Notes: a model not told the origin generated them from the sequence alone. Shown: positions 8,164 through 17,211, counted from the first letter of the stretch. The stretch is 64,000 nucleotides of DNA from Kitasatospora gansuensis (GCF_014203705.1 NZ_JACHJR010000001.1:744001-808000); one strand, 5' to 3'. Translations and numbers: made by a program.

Positions 8164-8679
8164 CTACCGGCTCCAGTCGACCGGGACGACGTCCTTCTTG
8201 AGCCCACGGTCGCTGAAGAGAAGGCTGCCGTCGTCCCCGACGGTGATCGCCCCGTGCGCGCTGGCCGGCGTGTGGACGCCGTCACCGAGCAGCACGGCGT
8301 CGTAGCCGGCCAGCAACTCCTGGGCGGTGCCGGGGCCGAGGTTCTCCGGCGCGGAGATCGCGGCGATCCCGCTGTAGTTCGTGTAGGCCGCCCCCAGCAG
8401 TCGACCTCCGGTGGTGTGGAACTGAACCTGCACGCCCCGGATCGGCTCCCCGGAGACGGCGTCGACGACGGTCGCGCTGATGTTCTCCAGCTGCATCTGC
8501 GTGAGGTTCAACGACCCCTGGCTGGCCGAAATGTTGACCGGCTGCAGGCGGTGGCACTCCGCACTGCTACAAGGCGAGTCCGCCGGGGTCACCGCCGACG
8601 CGAGGGCGCCGCTCCCAACGCCCAGCGACACCAGCGTCGCTGCCATCACGGTGACGGTCTTACGAGCCAAAGAGGCCAT
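8164..8679 (-). CDS. Secreted S74-type tail-fibre-like protein, N-terminal part
   Basis: 171 aa from ATG 8679, with GGAG 4-8 bp upstream. Signal peptide (residues 1-26, ending ALASA), then a region resembling a carboxypeptidase-regulatory/Ig-like domain (VVDAVSGEPIRGVQVQF), then SDRGLKKDVVPVDWSR at the C-terminus. That last piece is the start of an S74 chaperone domain, whose remainder lies in another frame directly downstream. S74 domains normally trimerise and cleave themselves off fibre proteins. The frame change makes this a likely pseudogene or frameshifted gene. Confidence 0.65.
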   Translation of the reverse strand: MASLARKTVTVMAATLVSLGVGSGALASAVTPADSPCSSAECHRLQPVNISASQGSLNLTQMQLENISATVVDAVSGEPIRGVQVQFHTTGGRLLGAAYTNYSGIAAISAPENLGPGTAQELLAGYDAVLLGDGVHTPASAHGAITVGDDGSLLFSDRGLKKDVVPVDWSR

Positions 8680-8935
8680 GTCCACTCCAAGTTGAATAAT
8701 TCCACGCGTTCCCACAGCGCACCGCGGCCTGGATGAGCGGGGCACGCGTGCGGCACGCGACGAGGGCCGCCCTCGCTCGGGCGACGCAAAAAAGCGTATG
8801 AGCAGCGGCCCGATCCAGCCGTACACCAACCAGGAGTTCCCACAATCTGATGAGCAGTCAACAATGCGGTGACGAATCTGACACAGTGCCAGCCATCCAC
8901 GCCGAGGGATGGACCTGATGCTGAGCCCACCGTAC

Positions 8936-8953
8936 GTTTGAACATGTTCAAAC
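8936..8953. promoter_or_regulatory. 18-bp perfect palindrome, TetR-type operator candidate
   Basis: GTTTGAACATGTTCAAAC is perfectly self-complementary and ends just before the AGGAGG ribosome binding site of the gene at 8965. Palindromes of the TTTGAAC-GTTCAAA type are common TetR-family sites. No TetR gene lies nearby. Confidence 0.55.
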
Positions 8954-8964
8954 TAGGAGGCATT

Positions 8965-9639
8965 ATGAGCTCACCTGCTCAGAGCGAGCCAACCGTCAGC
9001 CCATCCGCGTCCCTGACCAGCCTGACCAGGCGCGTGACCACAAACCGGACCTTGCTGAACGTCGCCACGACGATCGCCGCCGCACCGCCCGTGCTCATCA
9101 CCATGGCGTTCCTCGTCTCCGCCCCCGACTACGTCCACGAGATGAGTACCGCCCTTCAGGGGGCCGGCGTCGCGGTGCTGGTACTCCTCGTCGCCCGCGG
9201 CGCGAATCCCCGCCGCGCGGCCGCCTTCAGGATGGAAATGCGCTGGCTCGCACGGGCGGCAACGCGCTACCTCGCCATGTGTGCGACACCGCTGCTACTG
9301 CTGCTGTCCGCAGCGCTCCTTGTTCCCGGCTCTCCAGACCAGATGGGCTTCGTGGAGCTCACCGCCATCACCACGCTCTGGACCGCCGGCCCCGCGCTCA
9401 TCGTCCTCCTCTGGATCTCCCGCCGAGCAGCCAGCGGCAAACACGCACGCACGACCGTGGCCGTACTGATCAACGCCCTCCCAGCGCTGCTCCTGCTCGC
9501 CGGATTCCTGCCGATCATTCTCTTCGTCACCCTCCAAGCGGTCTACGCCGTGCTCTGTATGCCAGGCGCTGACGCTTCCGGGCATCGCCTTGAACCTGTC
9601 CCCGGATTCGGCAACGACACGGGCGCCGCGCCGCAATAG
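8965..9639 (+). CDS. Membrane protein of unknown function behind a palindromic operator
   Basis: 224 aa from ATG 8965, selected over in-frame upstream codons because AGGAGG at 8955-8960 is well placed. Five to six hydrophobic segments are visible: two near residues 26-70, then around 100-120, 125-150 and 170-195. No transporter motif or catalytic residues were recognised. The palindrome at 8936-8953 overlaps its leader, so expression is probably repressed by a TetR-like protein encoded elsewhere. It stands alone and converges on the next gene. Confidence 0.75.
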   Translation: MSSPAQSEPTVSPSASLTSLTRRVTTNRTLLNVATTIAAAPPVLITMAFLVSAPDYVHEMSTALQGAGVAVLVLLVARGANPRRAAAFRMEMRWLARAATRYLAMCATPLLLLLSAALLVPGSPDQMGFVELTAITTLWTAGPALIVLLWISRRAASGKHARTTVAVLINALPALLLLAGFLPIILFVTLQAVYAVLCMPGADASGHRLEPVPGFGNDTGAAPQ

Positions 9640-9700
9640 ACCGTCCACCACGCCAGCCCCAGGGCAACGGCCGTGCCGGACGCTCGTGAGCTGCTGGTGC

Positions 9701-10249
9701 CTATGCTCTCCGTGGCTTGCGCCGCTTGCCTCGGCTGCCGTTGGGCCTGTTCCGGTCCTGCTCCAGCATCACCGCGTCGAACTGGGCCTTGCTGGTCACG
9801 GCGCGTACCTCAGGTACGAGCGTGGTGGCGGTCGAGCGCCACGGGACGGCCGAGGCCCAGCCGACCAGGGGCAAGGTCTCGTTGTAGTGCGGAGCGAACT
9901 GCGCGACGGTGATGGTGGGCATCCGGTAGTCCAGGCTGCGGACGTGTGCGGTGAACGCCTCGGGCAGCGACACGTGGTGGGTTTCCAGGTAGTGCGGGAA
10001 GTCCTGGCGCCACAGCCATGCCCCGTCGGTCACCAGGGAGGAGCATCCCGGGGAGTTCCGGTGGACAGCGCCGGTGATGACATCGCGCCCGGCTTCCGTG
10101 ACGTCGATCAGGACGTGGCCGGCATCCAGGTAGGCCACCAGGCCCGCCTCATCCGGCTCACCGGCGGGCCGCACGGCATAGCGTATCGATCCGTTCGGCT
10201 GGCCGGGGCGGCTGTCCAGTTCGTCGTAGAAGCCCAGCAAGCCCAGCAC
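9701..10249 (-). CDS. Conserved hypothetical protein
   Basis: 182 aa if begun at GTG 10249, which has GGAGGAG 5-6 bp upstream; the frame is open to a TTG at 10318, and an in-frame ATG (reading MEKLGGEAV) is another choice. Soluble, with Trp- and His-rich central segments (LWRQDFPHYLETHHVSLPEA) and a basic tail (RGKRRKPRRA). No known domain was recognised. Codon use is that of a real actinomycete gene. Confidence 0.6.
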   Translation of the reverse strand: MLGLLGFYDELDSRPGQPNGSIRYAVRPAGEPDEAGLVAYLDAGHVLIDVTEAGRDVITGAVHRNSPGCSSLVTDGAWLWRQDFPHYLETHHVSLPEAFTAHVRSLDYRMPTITVAQFAPHYNETLPLVGWASAVPWRSTATTLVPEVRAVTSKAQFDAVMLEQDRNRPNGSRGKRRKPRRA

Positions 10250-10417
10250 TGCTTCTCCTCCGAGCTTTTCCATCCCTGCCAACACGGGCCACCGCTGATC
10301 ATCAGCGAGTGAAGACAAACGATCATGCGGTGGCCGCAGAGCACAGCGTAGACGCTGCCCGTTGGCAGGAAACGTTCGAGGGCCTGATGCAAAGCTTCGC
10401 GAGCAGCTTCGCCCGGG

Positions 10418-11353
10418 TCAGAGCGTCAGGACCAACCGGCCGGGCAGGCCGCCGGCTTCGGCTCGACGGTGGGCATCCACGGCCTGTTCCAAGGGCAGGA
10501 CACCCGCGACGCGGGTGGTGAGTTCGCCGGTGGCCAGTCGCTTCAGGATCTCCTTCAGCTGGGCGCCGTCGGGTGTGCCGTGGACGGCCGATACCTGGAT
10601 GCCGCGGGCCGGGGCTGGGACGCGGGCCTGGGTGGCGGAGACGAAGCTGCCGTTGTCCCGCAGGGCGGGCAGCAGTGGGTCGCCGAGCAGCGCGGTGTCG
10701 AGGATGCCGTCGACACCGCCCGGGGCCAGGCGCAGGACGTGGGCGGTGATGCCGTCCGGGGCGCCGCGTGGGACGGTGTGTCCGGCACCGAGTTCGCGCA
10801 GGTCGTGCTCCTCCGCGGTGCCGGTGAGGGCGATGACGTGCAGGCCGCGGGCGGCGGCGTGCTGGACGGCGAAGCGGCCCACGACTCCGCCCGCGCCTGT
10901 GACGAACACCGTTGAATTGTCCGGGAGTTGGAGCAGGTCGAGGGCTTGTTGGGCGGTCTGCGCACTCAGCGGTACCGACGCGGCTCGGACCAGGTCGACG
11001 CCCTCGGGCACGGGGGCGAGCCAGTTGGGGTCGACGCGCACGATCTCCGCGTAGGTGCCCTGGCCGGTACCGAGCTCGAACCAGGGCAGGAAGCCCGCGA
11101 CCACCGTGCCCGCGGGCAGGTGGGGTGCGTCGTCGATGAGGGTGCCGGCGAAGTCGAAGCCGAGCACGAAGGGCGGGGCCAGCTCACCGAGCCGGCCGGC
11201 GGCGGCCCCGGAGCGGATCTTCAGGTCGGCCTGGTTGACGGTGGTCGCGGCCACCCGCACCCGCACGAGACCGGCCTGCGGCTGCGGGGTCGGTCGCTCG
11301 GAAAGCCGTAGGACTTCCGGGCCACCGTAGGCGGGGACTTCGACGACACGCAT
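10418..11353 (-). CDS. NADPH:quinone reductase-like MDR oxidoreductase
   Basis: 311 aa, the usual length for zinc-free medium-chain dehydrogenase/reductases. N-terminal GroES-like domain (residues 1-120, NQADLKIRSG) and Rossmann domain with nucleotide-binding VFVTGAGGVVGRFAVQ near residue 150. No zinc-binding Cys cluster, consistent with the QOR branch. It reduces quinones or enones with NADPH. Start ATG 11353 follows GGAGAGGAAG. It sits downstream of the aquaporin gene (25 bp) and may be its operon partner. Confidence 0.88.
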   Translation of the reverse strand: MRVVEVPAYGGPEVLRLSERPTPQPQAGLVRVRVAATTVNQADLKIRSGAAAGRLGELAPPFVLGFDFAGTLIDDAPHLPAGTVVAGFLPWFELGTGQGTYAEIVRVDPNWLAPVPEGVDLVRAASVPLSAQTAQQALDLLQLPDNSTVFVTGAGGVVGRFAVQHAAARGLHVIALTGTAEEHDLRELGAGHTVPRGAPDGITAHVLRLAPGGVDGILDTALLGDPLLPALRDNGSFVSATQARVPAPARGIQVSAVHGTPDGAQLKEILKRLATGELTTRVAGVLPLEQAVDAHRRAEAGGLPGRLVLTL

Positions 11354-11378
11354 GGGGACTTCCTCTCCGACGTGCTGG

Positions 11379-12182
11379 TCAGCTGGGTGCGGGGCGGCCG
11401 CTGAGGCAGTAGGTCTGCGGGGGTGCGCACTTGGGGATCAGGTAGTGGTGGGCGAGGGCGCCGAGTGCGGCGCCCAGCAGCGGCGCGGTGAGGTACGCCC
11501 ACAGCGCCACCGTGTTCCCGGAGACCAGGGCCGGTGCGAACTGGCGGGCCGGGTTGGCCGCCCCACCGCTGACCGGGCCGAGCAGCGCGATGATCACGCC
11601 GACCGCTCCTGCCACCGCGTACGGCATCGGCCGGACGAACTCGGGATGGACCAGGAAGAACCCGGTCAGCAGGGTCATCGCGGCGAAGCTCACCGCTTCC
11701 AGGGCGAAGACCGCCAGAGGGGCCAGACCCGGGGAAGGCTGGGCCAATCCGTCGCTGAGGGCTGCGGCATCCAGCACCGGCCCCCAGGCCAGCCGGGCCA
11801 GCACGGTACCGGCGAGCGCGCCGAGCAGCTGCGCCACGGCGTACGGGAGCACGGCGCGGCCCGGGAAGGCGCGCATCAGCCACAGCGCGACGCTGACCGC
11901 CGGATTGAGATGGGCACCCGACCGTCGGCCCGGCGGGCTGAGGATCAACCCGAGCAGGAGAACGGCGACCACAGCCCCGATCACGGCCAGCGCCAGGTTC
12001 AGGTCGGCAACGTACGCCGGGGAGGCCGGGTCGAGCAGCCAGCGCACCGCCGTCACCACGACGAACATCAGGACCGCCGTCAGCGCGAACTCCACCACGG
12101 CGTACCGCCACGGCGACCCCGCCGGCCCCGGCACCCGACCTGGGCGCCGGTGGACTGCAGCCGATGGCTGGTTCAGCCCCAC
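11379..12182 (-). CDS. Aquaporin / MIP-family channel
   Basis: 267 aa from GTG 12182. Both half-helix signatures are intact: NPA at 93-95 (HLNPAVS) and NPA at 210-212 (AANPARQ, with the selectivity-filter-type Arg after NPA). Six membrane helices can be traced. It transports water or small neutral solutes across the plasma membrane. The start lies 10 bp inside the end of the upstream gene, giving translational coupling with the metallo-beta-lactamase-fold protein. Substrate (water or glycerol) cannot be told from sequence alone. Confidence 0.88.
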   Translation of the reverse strand: MGLNQPSAAVHRRPGRVPGPAGSPWRYAVVEFALTAVLMFVVVTAVRWLLDPASPAYVADLNLALAVIGAVVAVLLLGLILSPPGRRSGAHLNPAVSVALWLMRAFPGRAVLPYAVAQLLGALAGTVLARLAWGPVLDAAALSDGLAQPSPGLAPLAVFALEAVSFAAMTLLTGFFLVHPEFVRPMPYAVAGAVGVIIALLGPVSGGAANPARQFAPALVSGNTVALWAYLTAPLLGAALGALAHHYLIPKCAPPQTYCLSGRPAPS

Positions 12183-12994
12183 GTCATCTCGCCGGTGGCG
12201 ACCTGGCTGCCGAGCTCCAGCGCGACCCCCAGTCCCAGGCCCCGATAGCGCCGCCGCATCGCCTCCTGCAACGCCGCCGCGTCGGCGGCGCCGGCCAGCT
12301 CCTCCTCGAACGCCGCCAGGTAGGCGCGGGTGGCGGAGACGACCGAGGCATCGGTGGGAGCACCCGGCGCCGCATGGCCGGCGACCACCAGGCGCGGCCC
12401 GAGCGCCTCCACCTGCGCCAGGACCTCGTCCCACGCCGCCCGCTCCCCGGCCGTGGGCGAGTCCGCGGTCCACGCGTGCAACCCCGCCCACAGCAGCGCG
12501 CCGCCCAGAACCGCCCGCTCCTGGCCCTGCCACACGTACTCGGTGCGCCACACCAGGTCCCGATGGCCGCCGCGGACCTCGAAGACGTGCCCCTCCAACT
12601 CGAAGCGGTCCGACCCCAGCAGCTCGGGGATCACCACCTCCGTCGCCAGGTTCGCCCCCAGGAGGGCCCAGGTCTCGAGCTTCGCCTTCCAGGTCGCCTC
12701 GATCTTGGCCAGCGTGGCGGGGGTGCACACCACCCGCACATCCGGGAACGCCTGCCGGATGACCTGCAGTCCGAAGTAGTAGTCCGGGTCGGCCGCGCTG
12801 ACGAACACCGTTGTCAACCGCTTCCCCGAGTCGATGACATCGGCCAGCACCCGATGCTGCTCGGCAAGCGTGAACTGACCGTCGATCAGAAGAGCCTCAC
12901 GCTCCCCGGTCACCAGCACCGACGTCTTGTACATCCCCGGCTCCCCGGCGGTATGCACGCTGTAGACCAGCTCGGACGGCATCCAGGCCCTCAT
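12173..12994 (-). CDS. Metallo-beta-lactamase-fold protein with degenerate metal site
   Basis: 273 aa from ATG 12994 (GGAG directly upstream; the frame is open further to 13132). The fold is recognisable from LIDGQFT, the VFVSAADPDYYFGLQVI segment at 63-79 and VVAGHAAPG. In the family the middle segment reads HxHxDH; here it is S-A-A-D-P-D-Y, so most metal ligands are missing. It resembles the Vmh branch with DPDHYFG. It may be catalytically changed or inactive. First gene of a coupled pair with the aquaporin. Confidence 0.75.
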   Translation of the reverse strand: MRAWMPSELVYSVHTAGEPGMYKTSVLVTGEREALLIDGQFTLAEQHRVLADVIDSGKRLTTVFVSAADPDYYFGLQVIRQAFPDVRVVCTPATLAKIEATWKAKLETWALLGANLATEVVIPELLGSDRFELEGHVFEVRGGHRDLVWRTEYVWQGQERAVLGGALLWAGLHAWTADSPTAGERAAWDEVLAQVEALGPRLVVAGHAAPGAPTDASVVSATRAYLAAFEEELAGAADAAALQEAMRRRYRGLGLGVALELGSQVATGEMTWG

Positions 12995-13238
12995 CTCCAC
13001 ACCGACCCACACACGGCGAACACCGCGCAATGACCCCAAATCATCCCATCTGTCCATGCGCCGGACCCGCCCGCCGCGCTGACACCCGGCGCCCGCGACA
13101 AAAGTCTTGTGCCGCCCCGCCGGGGTGCCCAATACTCCCTGTCAGCGCGCCTGTCAGGGGCAGATCACCCCAAACTGCCGCCTTTCTGACTGCGCCTCAC
13201 GGCCCCACCCCGACATGGGCACTCCCAGGAGGAGATCA

Positions 13239-14123
13239 GTGAGGATCAAGCGCACCACCCCCATCAGAAAGACCGCGAGGCACACCCGAGTCCTCGCCGC
13301 CACCATCGGCCTGCTGTCCGCCACCGCGGTCGCCGCGCCGAGCGCCATCGCCGCTCCGGCCCCGTCCTTCAGCCCGGATCGGCTCGCCGCGGTGAGCGAG
13401 ACCGTGCTGGGCGCGGACGTCGGCGGCACCGCGTGGTACGTGGACCACCGCTCCGGTCGCGTCGTCGTGACCGCCGACAGCACCGTCTCCCCCGCCGCAC
13501 TCGCCAAGATCAAGAAGGCGGCCGGGGCGGACGCCGGGGCACTCAGGATCCAGCGGGCTCCCGGTACGTTCGCCCCGCTGCTGGCCGCCGGCAGCGCCAT
13601 CTACGGTGGTGGCTACCGCTGTTCGCTCGGCTTCAACGTGGTCAGCGGGAGCACCTACTACTTCGTCACCGCCGGGCACTGCGGCAACGTCGCCGGCGCC
13701 TGGTACACGACGTCCGGCCAGAGCACGCCGATCGGTGCGACCGTCAACTCCAGCTTCCCGGGCAACGACTACGCGCTGGTCCGGTACGACAACGCCTCAC
13801 TGAGCCACACCGGCGGCTTCTCCTCCGCGCCCGACGCGTACGTCGGCGAGTCGGTCAAGCGCACCGGGTCGACCACCGGCACCCACGGCGGCACCGTGAC
13901 GGGCCTCAACGCCACCGTCCACTACTCCGGCGGCGGCACCGTCAAGGGCATGATCCAGACCAACGTCTGCGCCGAGCCCGGCGATTCCGGCGGCCCGCTC
14001 TACGACGGCACCAAGGCGCTTGGCATCACCTCGGGCGGCAGCGGCGACTGCCGTACGGGCGGCACGACCTTCTTCCAGCCCGTCAACGAGGCGCTCGCCA
14101 AGTACAACGTGAGCGTCTTCTGA
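13239..14123 (+). CDS. Secreted streptogrisin-type serine protease (S1 family)
   Basis: 294 aa from GTG 13239 with AGGAGGAGAT immediately upstream. Signal peptide to about residue 39, a pro-region to about 115, then the mature protease. The catalytic triad is H147 (TAGHC), D177 (NDYALVRY) and S250 (GDSGGP). Cys pairs around His and Ser match streptogrisins A/B. Exported, self-activated extracellular protease of broad specificity, used in protein scavenging. A strong terminator follows. Confidence 0.93.
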   Translation: MRIKRTTPIRKTARHTRVLAATIGLLSATAVAAPSAIAAPAPSFSPDRLAAVSETVLGADVGGTAWYVDHRSGRVVVTADSTVSPAALAKIKKAAGADAGALRIQRAPGTFAPLLAAGSAIYGGGYRCSLGFNVVSGSTYYFVTAGHCGNVAGAWYTTSGQSTPIGATVNSSFPGNDYALVRYDNASLSHTGGFSSAPDAYVGESVKRTGSTTGTHGGTVTGLNATVHYSGGGTVKGMIQTNVCAEPGDSGGPLYDGTKALGITSGGSGDCRTGGTTFFQPVNEALAKYNVSVF

Positions 14124-14127
14124 CCCA

Positions 14128-14176
14128 CCGGGGCCCGGCCGTACCCGCGCGCACGGCGGGTACGGCCGGGCCCCGG
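14128..14176 (+). terminator. Strong hairpin after the streptogrisin gene
   Basis: Perfect 21-bp arms (14128-14148 and 14156-14176) with a 7-nt loop, starting 5 bp after the stop. Confidence 0.9.
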
Positions 14177-14243
14177 CACTCGTCGACGGACCACATCAGG
14201 TGAGGCTGCCGGGGACCCGGCGGCCCGGAAGGAGATCCGAATC

Positions 14244-15134
14244 ATGCCCAACACGACACTGAGACGGTTCGGCCTCGCCGTCGGTACGGCCACGGCCGGC
14301 GCGGGCCTGCTCGCCGCGCTGGCGGGGCCCGCCGCCGCGATCAACTCGTACAACTCCCAGCCCGCGCCGGAGCGCACCGAGGTCGGGGCGCTGGTGGTGC
14401 AGTGGGACGACGACGGGAGCCCCGCCACTCCGGACCGGGTGGACTGGATGTGCTCCGGCACCATGGTGGACCGCGACACCTTCCTCACCGCCGCGCACTG
14501 CACCAGCGACTGGCCGGCCGGTGCCCGCTACTACGTCTCCCTCGGGCAGGACGTGCAGTCCGCGCTCGACGCCGCCGCGGCCGCGCACCCCGGTGACCCG
14601 GCCGCCGTCGCCTCGGCGGTCGCCGTCGAGGGGGTCGCGCACCAGGACCCCGCGTACCCGGGCCCGGCTGCCGACCCGCACGACATCGCGGTGATCCAGC
14701 TGCCGGCGCGGGCGGTCGCCGCGCGCTGGACGTTCACTCCGGCCGCCCTGCCCACGGCGGGCCAGCTGGACGGGCTCGGTCCACAGGGCCTGAACGTGAC
14801 GTCCTTCCAGGTGGTCGGCTACGGCACCCAGGAGGCGCAGCGTGGACCCGGCGGGCAGACCCACCCGGGCGGCGGCGTCCGACTCAAGGCCCCCGTGACG
14901 TTCAACGCGCTGAACGCACCGTGGGTGCGGCTGGCGATGACCGCACCGCAGGGCAACGGCGGCGCCTGCTACGGGGATTCCGGCGGGCCGAACTTCGCCG
15001 AGATCGGCGGGCGGTCCCTGCTGGTCGCGACGACCATCACCGGGGACGGGCCCTGCTACGCGACCAACGTGTCGTACCGGCTCGACTCTCCGGCCGCACG
15101 GGCGTTCCTCGCACCGTTCGTCGCGCTCCCCTGA
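14244..15134 (+). CDS. Secreted trypsin-like serine protease
   Basis: 296 aa from ATG 14244 with AAGGAGA upstream. Signal peptide to about residue 32 (AGPAAA). Triad H85 (TAAHC), D147 (HDIAVIQL) and S246 (GDSGGP). The residue before the active Ser motif, ACYGDSGG, lacks the Asp that sets trypsin specificity in its usual place, so substrate preference is unclear. Separate transcript from the upstream protease because of the terminator between them. Confidence 0.88.
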   Translation: MPNTTLRRFGLAVGTATAGAGLLAALAGPAAAINSYNSQPAPERTEVGALVVQWDDDGSPATPDRVDWMCSGTMVDRDTFLTAAHCTSDWPAGARYYVSLGQDVQSALDAAAAAHPGDPAAVASAVAVEGVAHQDPAYPGPAADPHDIAVIQLPARAVAARWTFTPAALPTAGQLDGLGPQGLNVTSFQVVGYGTQEAQRGPGGQTHPGGGVRLKAPVTFNALNAPWVRLAMTAPQGNGGACYGDSGGPNFAEIGGRSLLVATTITGDGPCYATNVSYRLDSPAARAFLAPFVALP

Positions 15135-15156
15135 CGGGGGTTCACCAAGCTCATGA

Positions 15157-15199
15157 GGACAGCTCCGACCGCCGGAGAATCCGGTGGCCGGAGCTGTCC
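15157..15199. terminator. Hairpin between convergent genes
   Basis: GGACAGCTCCG (15157-15167) pairs with CGGAGCTGTCC (15189-15199); inner bases pair imperfectly. Lies between the serine protease and the convergent BP74-like gene. Confidence 0.7.
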
Positions 15200-15231
15200 C
15201 CGCACCCGTTCGGCGCCCTGGAGCGGGAGCC

Positions 15232-15693
15232 TTACGGCGCGGTGACCTCGCGCGTCAGCTTCGACTGCCACGGACACCAGGTCGAGCCGGGGAGCAGCGC
15301 GCCGCCGACCTCGTTGAGGTGGGTGTCGACGTAGGAGATGCTCGCGTCGCAGACCTCCATCGCCATGCCGAAGAAGGACACCGAGTTCGGGGCGATCTGG
15401 TACTTCCAGGGGCTGTTGTACCAGGCCGGGGTCTTGACGACCTTCCCCATGACGCCGACGTTCTCGGTCTCCACGCCGCTCAGGATGTTCCGGGCCTGCT
15501 GGATCTTCGCCGAGTCGGTGAGCTTGAACACGAAGGTGTCCGTGCCGTCGGTGAACTCGAAGAAGGCCGAGGACGAGGCCGCCGTCGTACCCGTCGCACC
15601 CGCGGCCTGCACCGCCTGGGCGGGCTGCGCCAACGCCAGGGCGAACATCGAAACCGCCGCGAGACTACCGAACTTGGTGATGGTACGTCGCAT
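15232..15693 (-). CDS. Secreted BP74-related protein
   Basis: 153 aa from ATG 15693 with GGAGG upstream. Signal peptide to about residue 27 (PAQA). The mature part has the pattern of the BP74 N-terminal domain: AFFEFTDGTDTFVFKLTDSAKIQQARNIL, then VMGKVVKTPAWYN and FFGMAMEVCDASISYV with two Cys near the end (EVCDA, STWCPW) likely forming a disulfide. These small secreted proteins are common in streptomycetes; their role is not established. Long untranslated or empty region upstream. Confidence 0.75.
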   Translation of the reverse strand: MRRTITKFGSLAAVSMFALALAQPAQAVQAAGATGTTAASSSAFFEFTDGTDTFVFKLTDSAKIQQARNILSGVETENVGVMGKVVKTPAWYNSPWKYQIAPNSVSFFGMAMEVCDASISYVDTHLNEVGGALLPGSTWCPWQSKLTREVTAP

Positions 15694-16078
15694 TACTGAG
15701 ACCTCCGGTATCGGTCGGGCCGTGATCACGACCCGTCTGCACCGAACCGTAAGCAGCAGTTGCCCGAAAATTGCCGGATGTCTCCGAGGAGTGCCCGGGA
15801 GGACACTTCGTGGCCGCCCCATCGGGAAGATACCGGTTCGTCCGACGGTCCGTCAGATGAGCCTCCGACCTGGCCATATCCGTGGACCGGCGGTCGAGTT
15901 GGCGACCTTCAGGATTGCCCGCAAGGGCACCCGGGGGCCTTCGAATGCTGCCTGATCGGGCCGATTCCCGCTGGACGGCACGGCACCCGACGGATGGTCA
16001 GGAAGATGTTCCAGGAGGCCAGCACACCGAACACTCCGCCGACGAACTTCAAACGTGTCGTTCGTGACCCGACGGGTC
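15694..16078. other. Intergenic region without a supported gene
   Basis: Holds the promoter side of the BP74-like gene (15694-15780 is relatively AT-rich). A short minus-strand frame here encodes a hydrophobic run (FVGGVFGVLASWNIFLTI) that could be a remnant of a membrane protein, but there is no ribosome binding site and the frame runs into the HxlR gene. Confidence 0.4.
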
Positions 16079-16468
16079 TCAACCTGCCTCGGAGAGCTGC
16101 CCGGTGGCCCCGACAGCCGCCTCGCGAGCGTCGAGCAACTCGTCCCAGTGCACCCGGGTCCACTCACAGGCGACGTCCATCGGGCCCAGCAGACTGCGCC
16201 CGACCTGGGTCAACTCGTACTCCACCCAGCGAAGTTGCCCGGGACGCTCGGTCCGGACGATCAGCCCGTCGCGCTCCAGCACGCGCAGCGAACTGGTCAG
16301 CACCTTGGCGGTGATCCCGCGCAGCGGCACCCGCAGCTCGGAGAACCGCCGCGGGCCGTCCTCCAGACAACGGATGATCATCCCGCCCCACTTGTCACCG
16401 AACCGGATCGGCGACAGGTCGGACGGGCAGACCGGGTCGAACATCTCGGGGTCCAGTGGTTCTCGCAC
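16079..16468 (-). CDS. HxlR-family transcriptional regulator
   Basis: 129 aa. Winged helix-turn-helix with the HxlR pattern: CPSDLSPIRFGDKWGGMII, then FSELRVPLRGITAKVLTSSLRVLERDGLI and the wing VEYELTQVGRSL. A Cys at residue 14 is in the place used for redox or aldehyde sensing in HxlR proteins. Divergent from an NAD(P)-binding oxidoreductase gene it probably controls. Confidence 0.88.
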   Translation of the reverse strand: MREPLDPEMFDPVCPSDLSPIRFGDKWGGMIIRCLEDGPRRFSELRVPLRGITAKVLTSSLRVLERDGLIVRTERPGQLRWVEYELTQVGRSLLGPMDVACEWTRVHWDELLDAREAAVGATGQLSEAG

Positions 16469-16504
16469 CGGCCCAGCCTAGACCGGGCGCTCACCCCGGC
16501 TGGT

Positions 16505-16524
16505 ATCCCGGAGGTAACCAGGCC
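16505..16524. promoter_or_regulatory. Imperfect inverted repeat, possible HxlR operator
   Basis: GGTATCC and GGTAACC half-like sequences within TGGTATCC...GGTAACCA lie in the 116-bp divergent gap between the HxlR gene and its neighbour. Six of eight arm positions match. Weak evidence. Confidence 0.3.
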
Positions 16525-16584
16525 CGGGGCTAGCTTTCCTGACGGGTCGCCGACCGGGCGGCCCACCGACGGAAGGACTCCCCC

Positions 16585-17211
16585 ATGAGCAGCATCATCG
16601 TCTTCGGCGCGGCCGGCCGGGCCGGGCGCGCGATCACCGCCGAGGCCCGCCTGCGCGGCCACCGGGTCACCGCCGTGGTCCGCGACCCCGGCGCCCACCC
16701 GGAGTTGGCCGCCGAGGGCGGCCTGACCGCCGGTGACGTGACCGACCCGGCCGTGGTGGCGCGGCTGGCCGCCGGTCACGACGTGGCGGTGGTCGCGGCG
16801 TACGCCCCGGTGCCCGACTTCTTCGCCACCGCTTCGGCCGCCCTGGTCGAGGGGCTGACCACGGCCCGGGTGCCCCGGCTGCTCTCGGTCGGCCTGGCCT
16901 CCGTGCTGCCCACCGCCTCGGGCGGCCTGCTGATGGACACCCCGGGCTACCCACAGGAGTACCGCGACTTCTACCTCTCGCACGCCGCCGGCACGGAGGT
17001 GCTGCGCACCGCCCCCGACACCCTCGACTGGCTGGTGGTCAGCCCCTCCGGCGACTTCGACCACCAGGGCACCCGCACGGGCGGCTACGCCCTGGCCCCG
17101 GCCGACGCCGAGGACCGGATCTCCTACCCCGACCTGGCGGTGGCACTGCTGGACGAGATCGACCGGCCGACCCACCACCGCACCCACCTCGGCGTCCGGA
17201 GCGAAGGCTGA
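16585..17211 (+). CDS. NAD(P)-binding oxidoreductase (NmrA/atypical SDR type)
   Basis: 208 aa. N-terminal dinucleotide-binding motif VFGAAGRAGRAI, then VTAVVRDP and GDVTDPAVV, as in NAD(P)H-binding atypical SDRs that lack the YxxxK site. Ends with DLAVALLDEIDRPTHHR, the usual C-terminal pattern of this group. GGAAGGA upstream supports ATG 16585. Pairing with a divergent HxlR regulator suggests induction by an electrophile or quinone. Confidence 0.85.
   Translation: MSSIIVFGAAGRAGRAITAEARLRGHRVTAVVRDPGAHPELAAEGGLTAGDVTDPAVVARLAAGHDVAVVAAYAPVPDFFATASAALVEGLTTARVPRLLSVGLASVLPTASGGLLMDTPGYPQEYRDFYLSHAAGTEVLRTAPDTLDWLVVSPSGDFDHQGTRTGGYALAPADAEDRISYPDLAVALLDEIDRPTHHRTHLGVRSEG

Noticed and set aside
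15853..16167. Minus-strand frame of 104 codons overlapping the HxlR gene
   Set aside because: No ribosome binding site, overlaps a well-supported gene.
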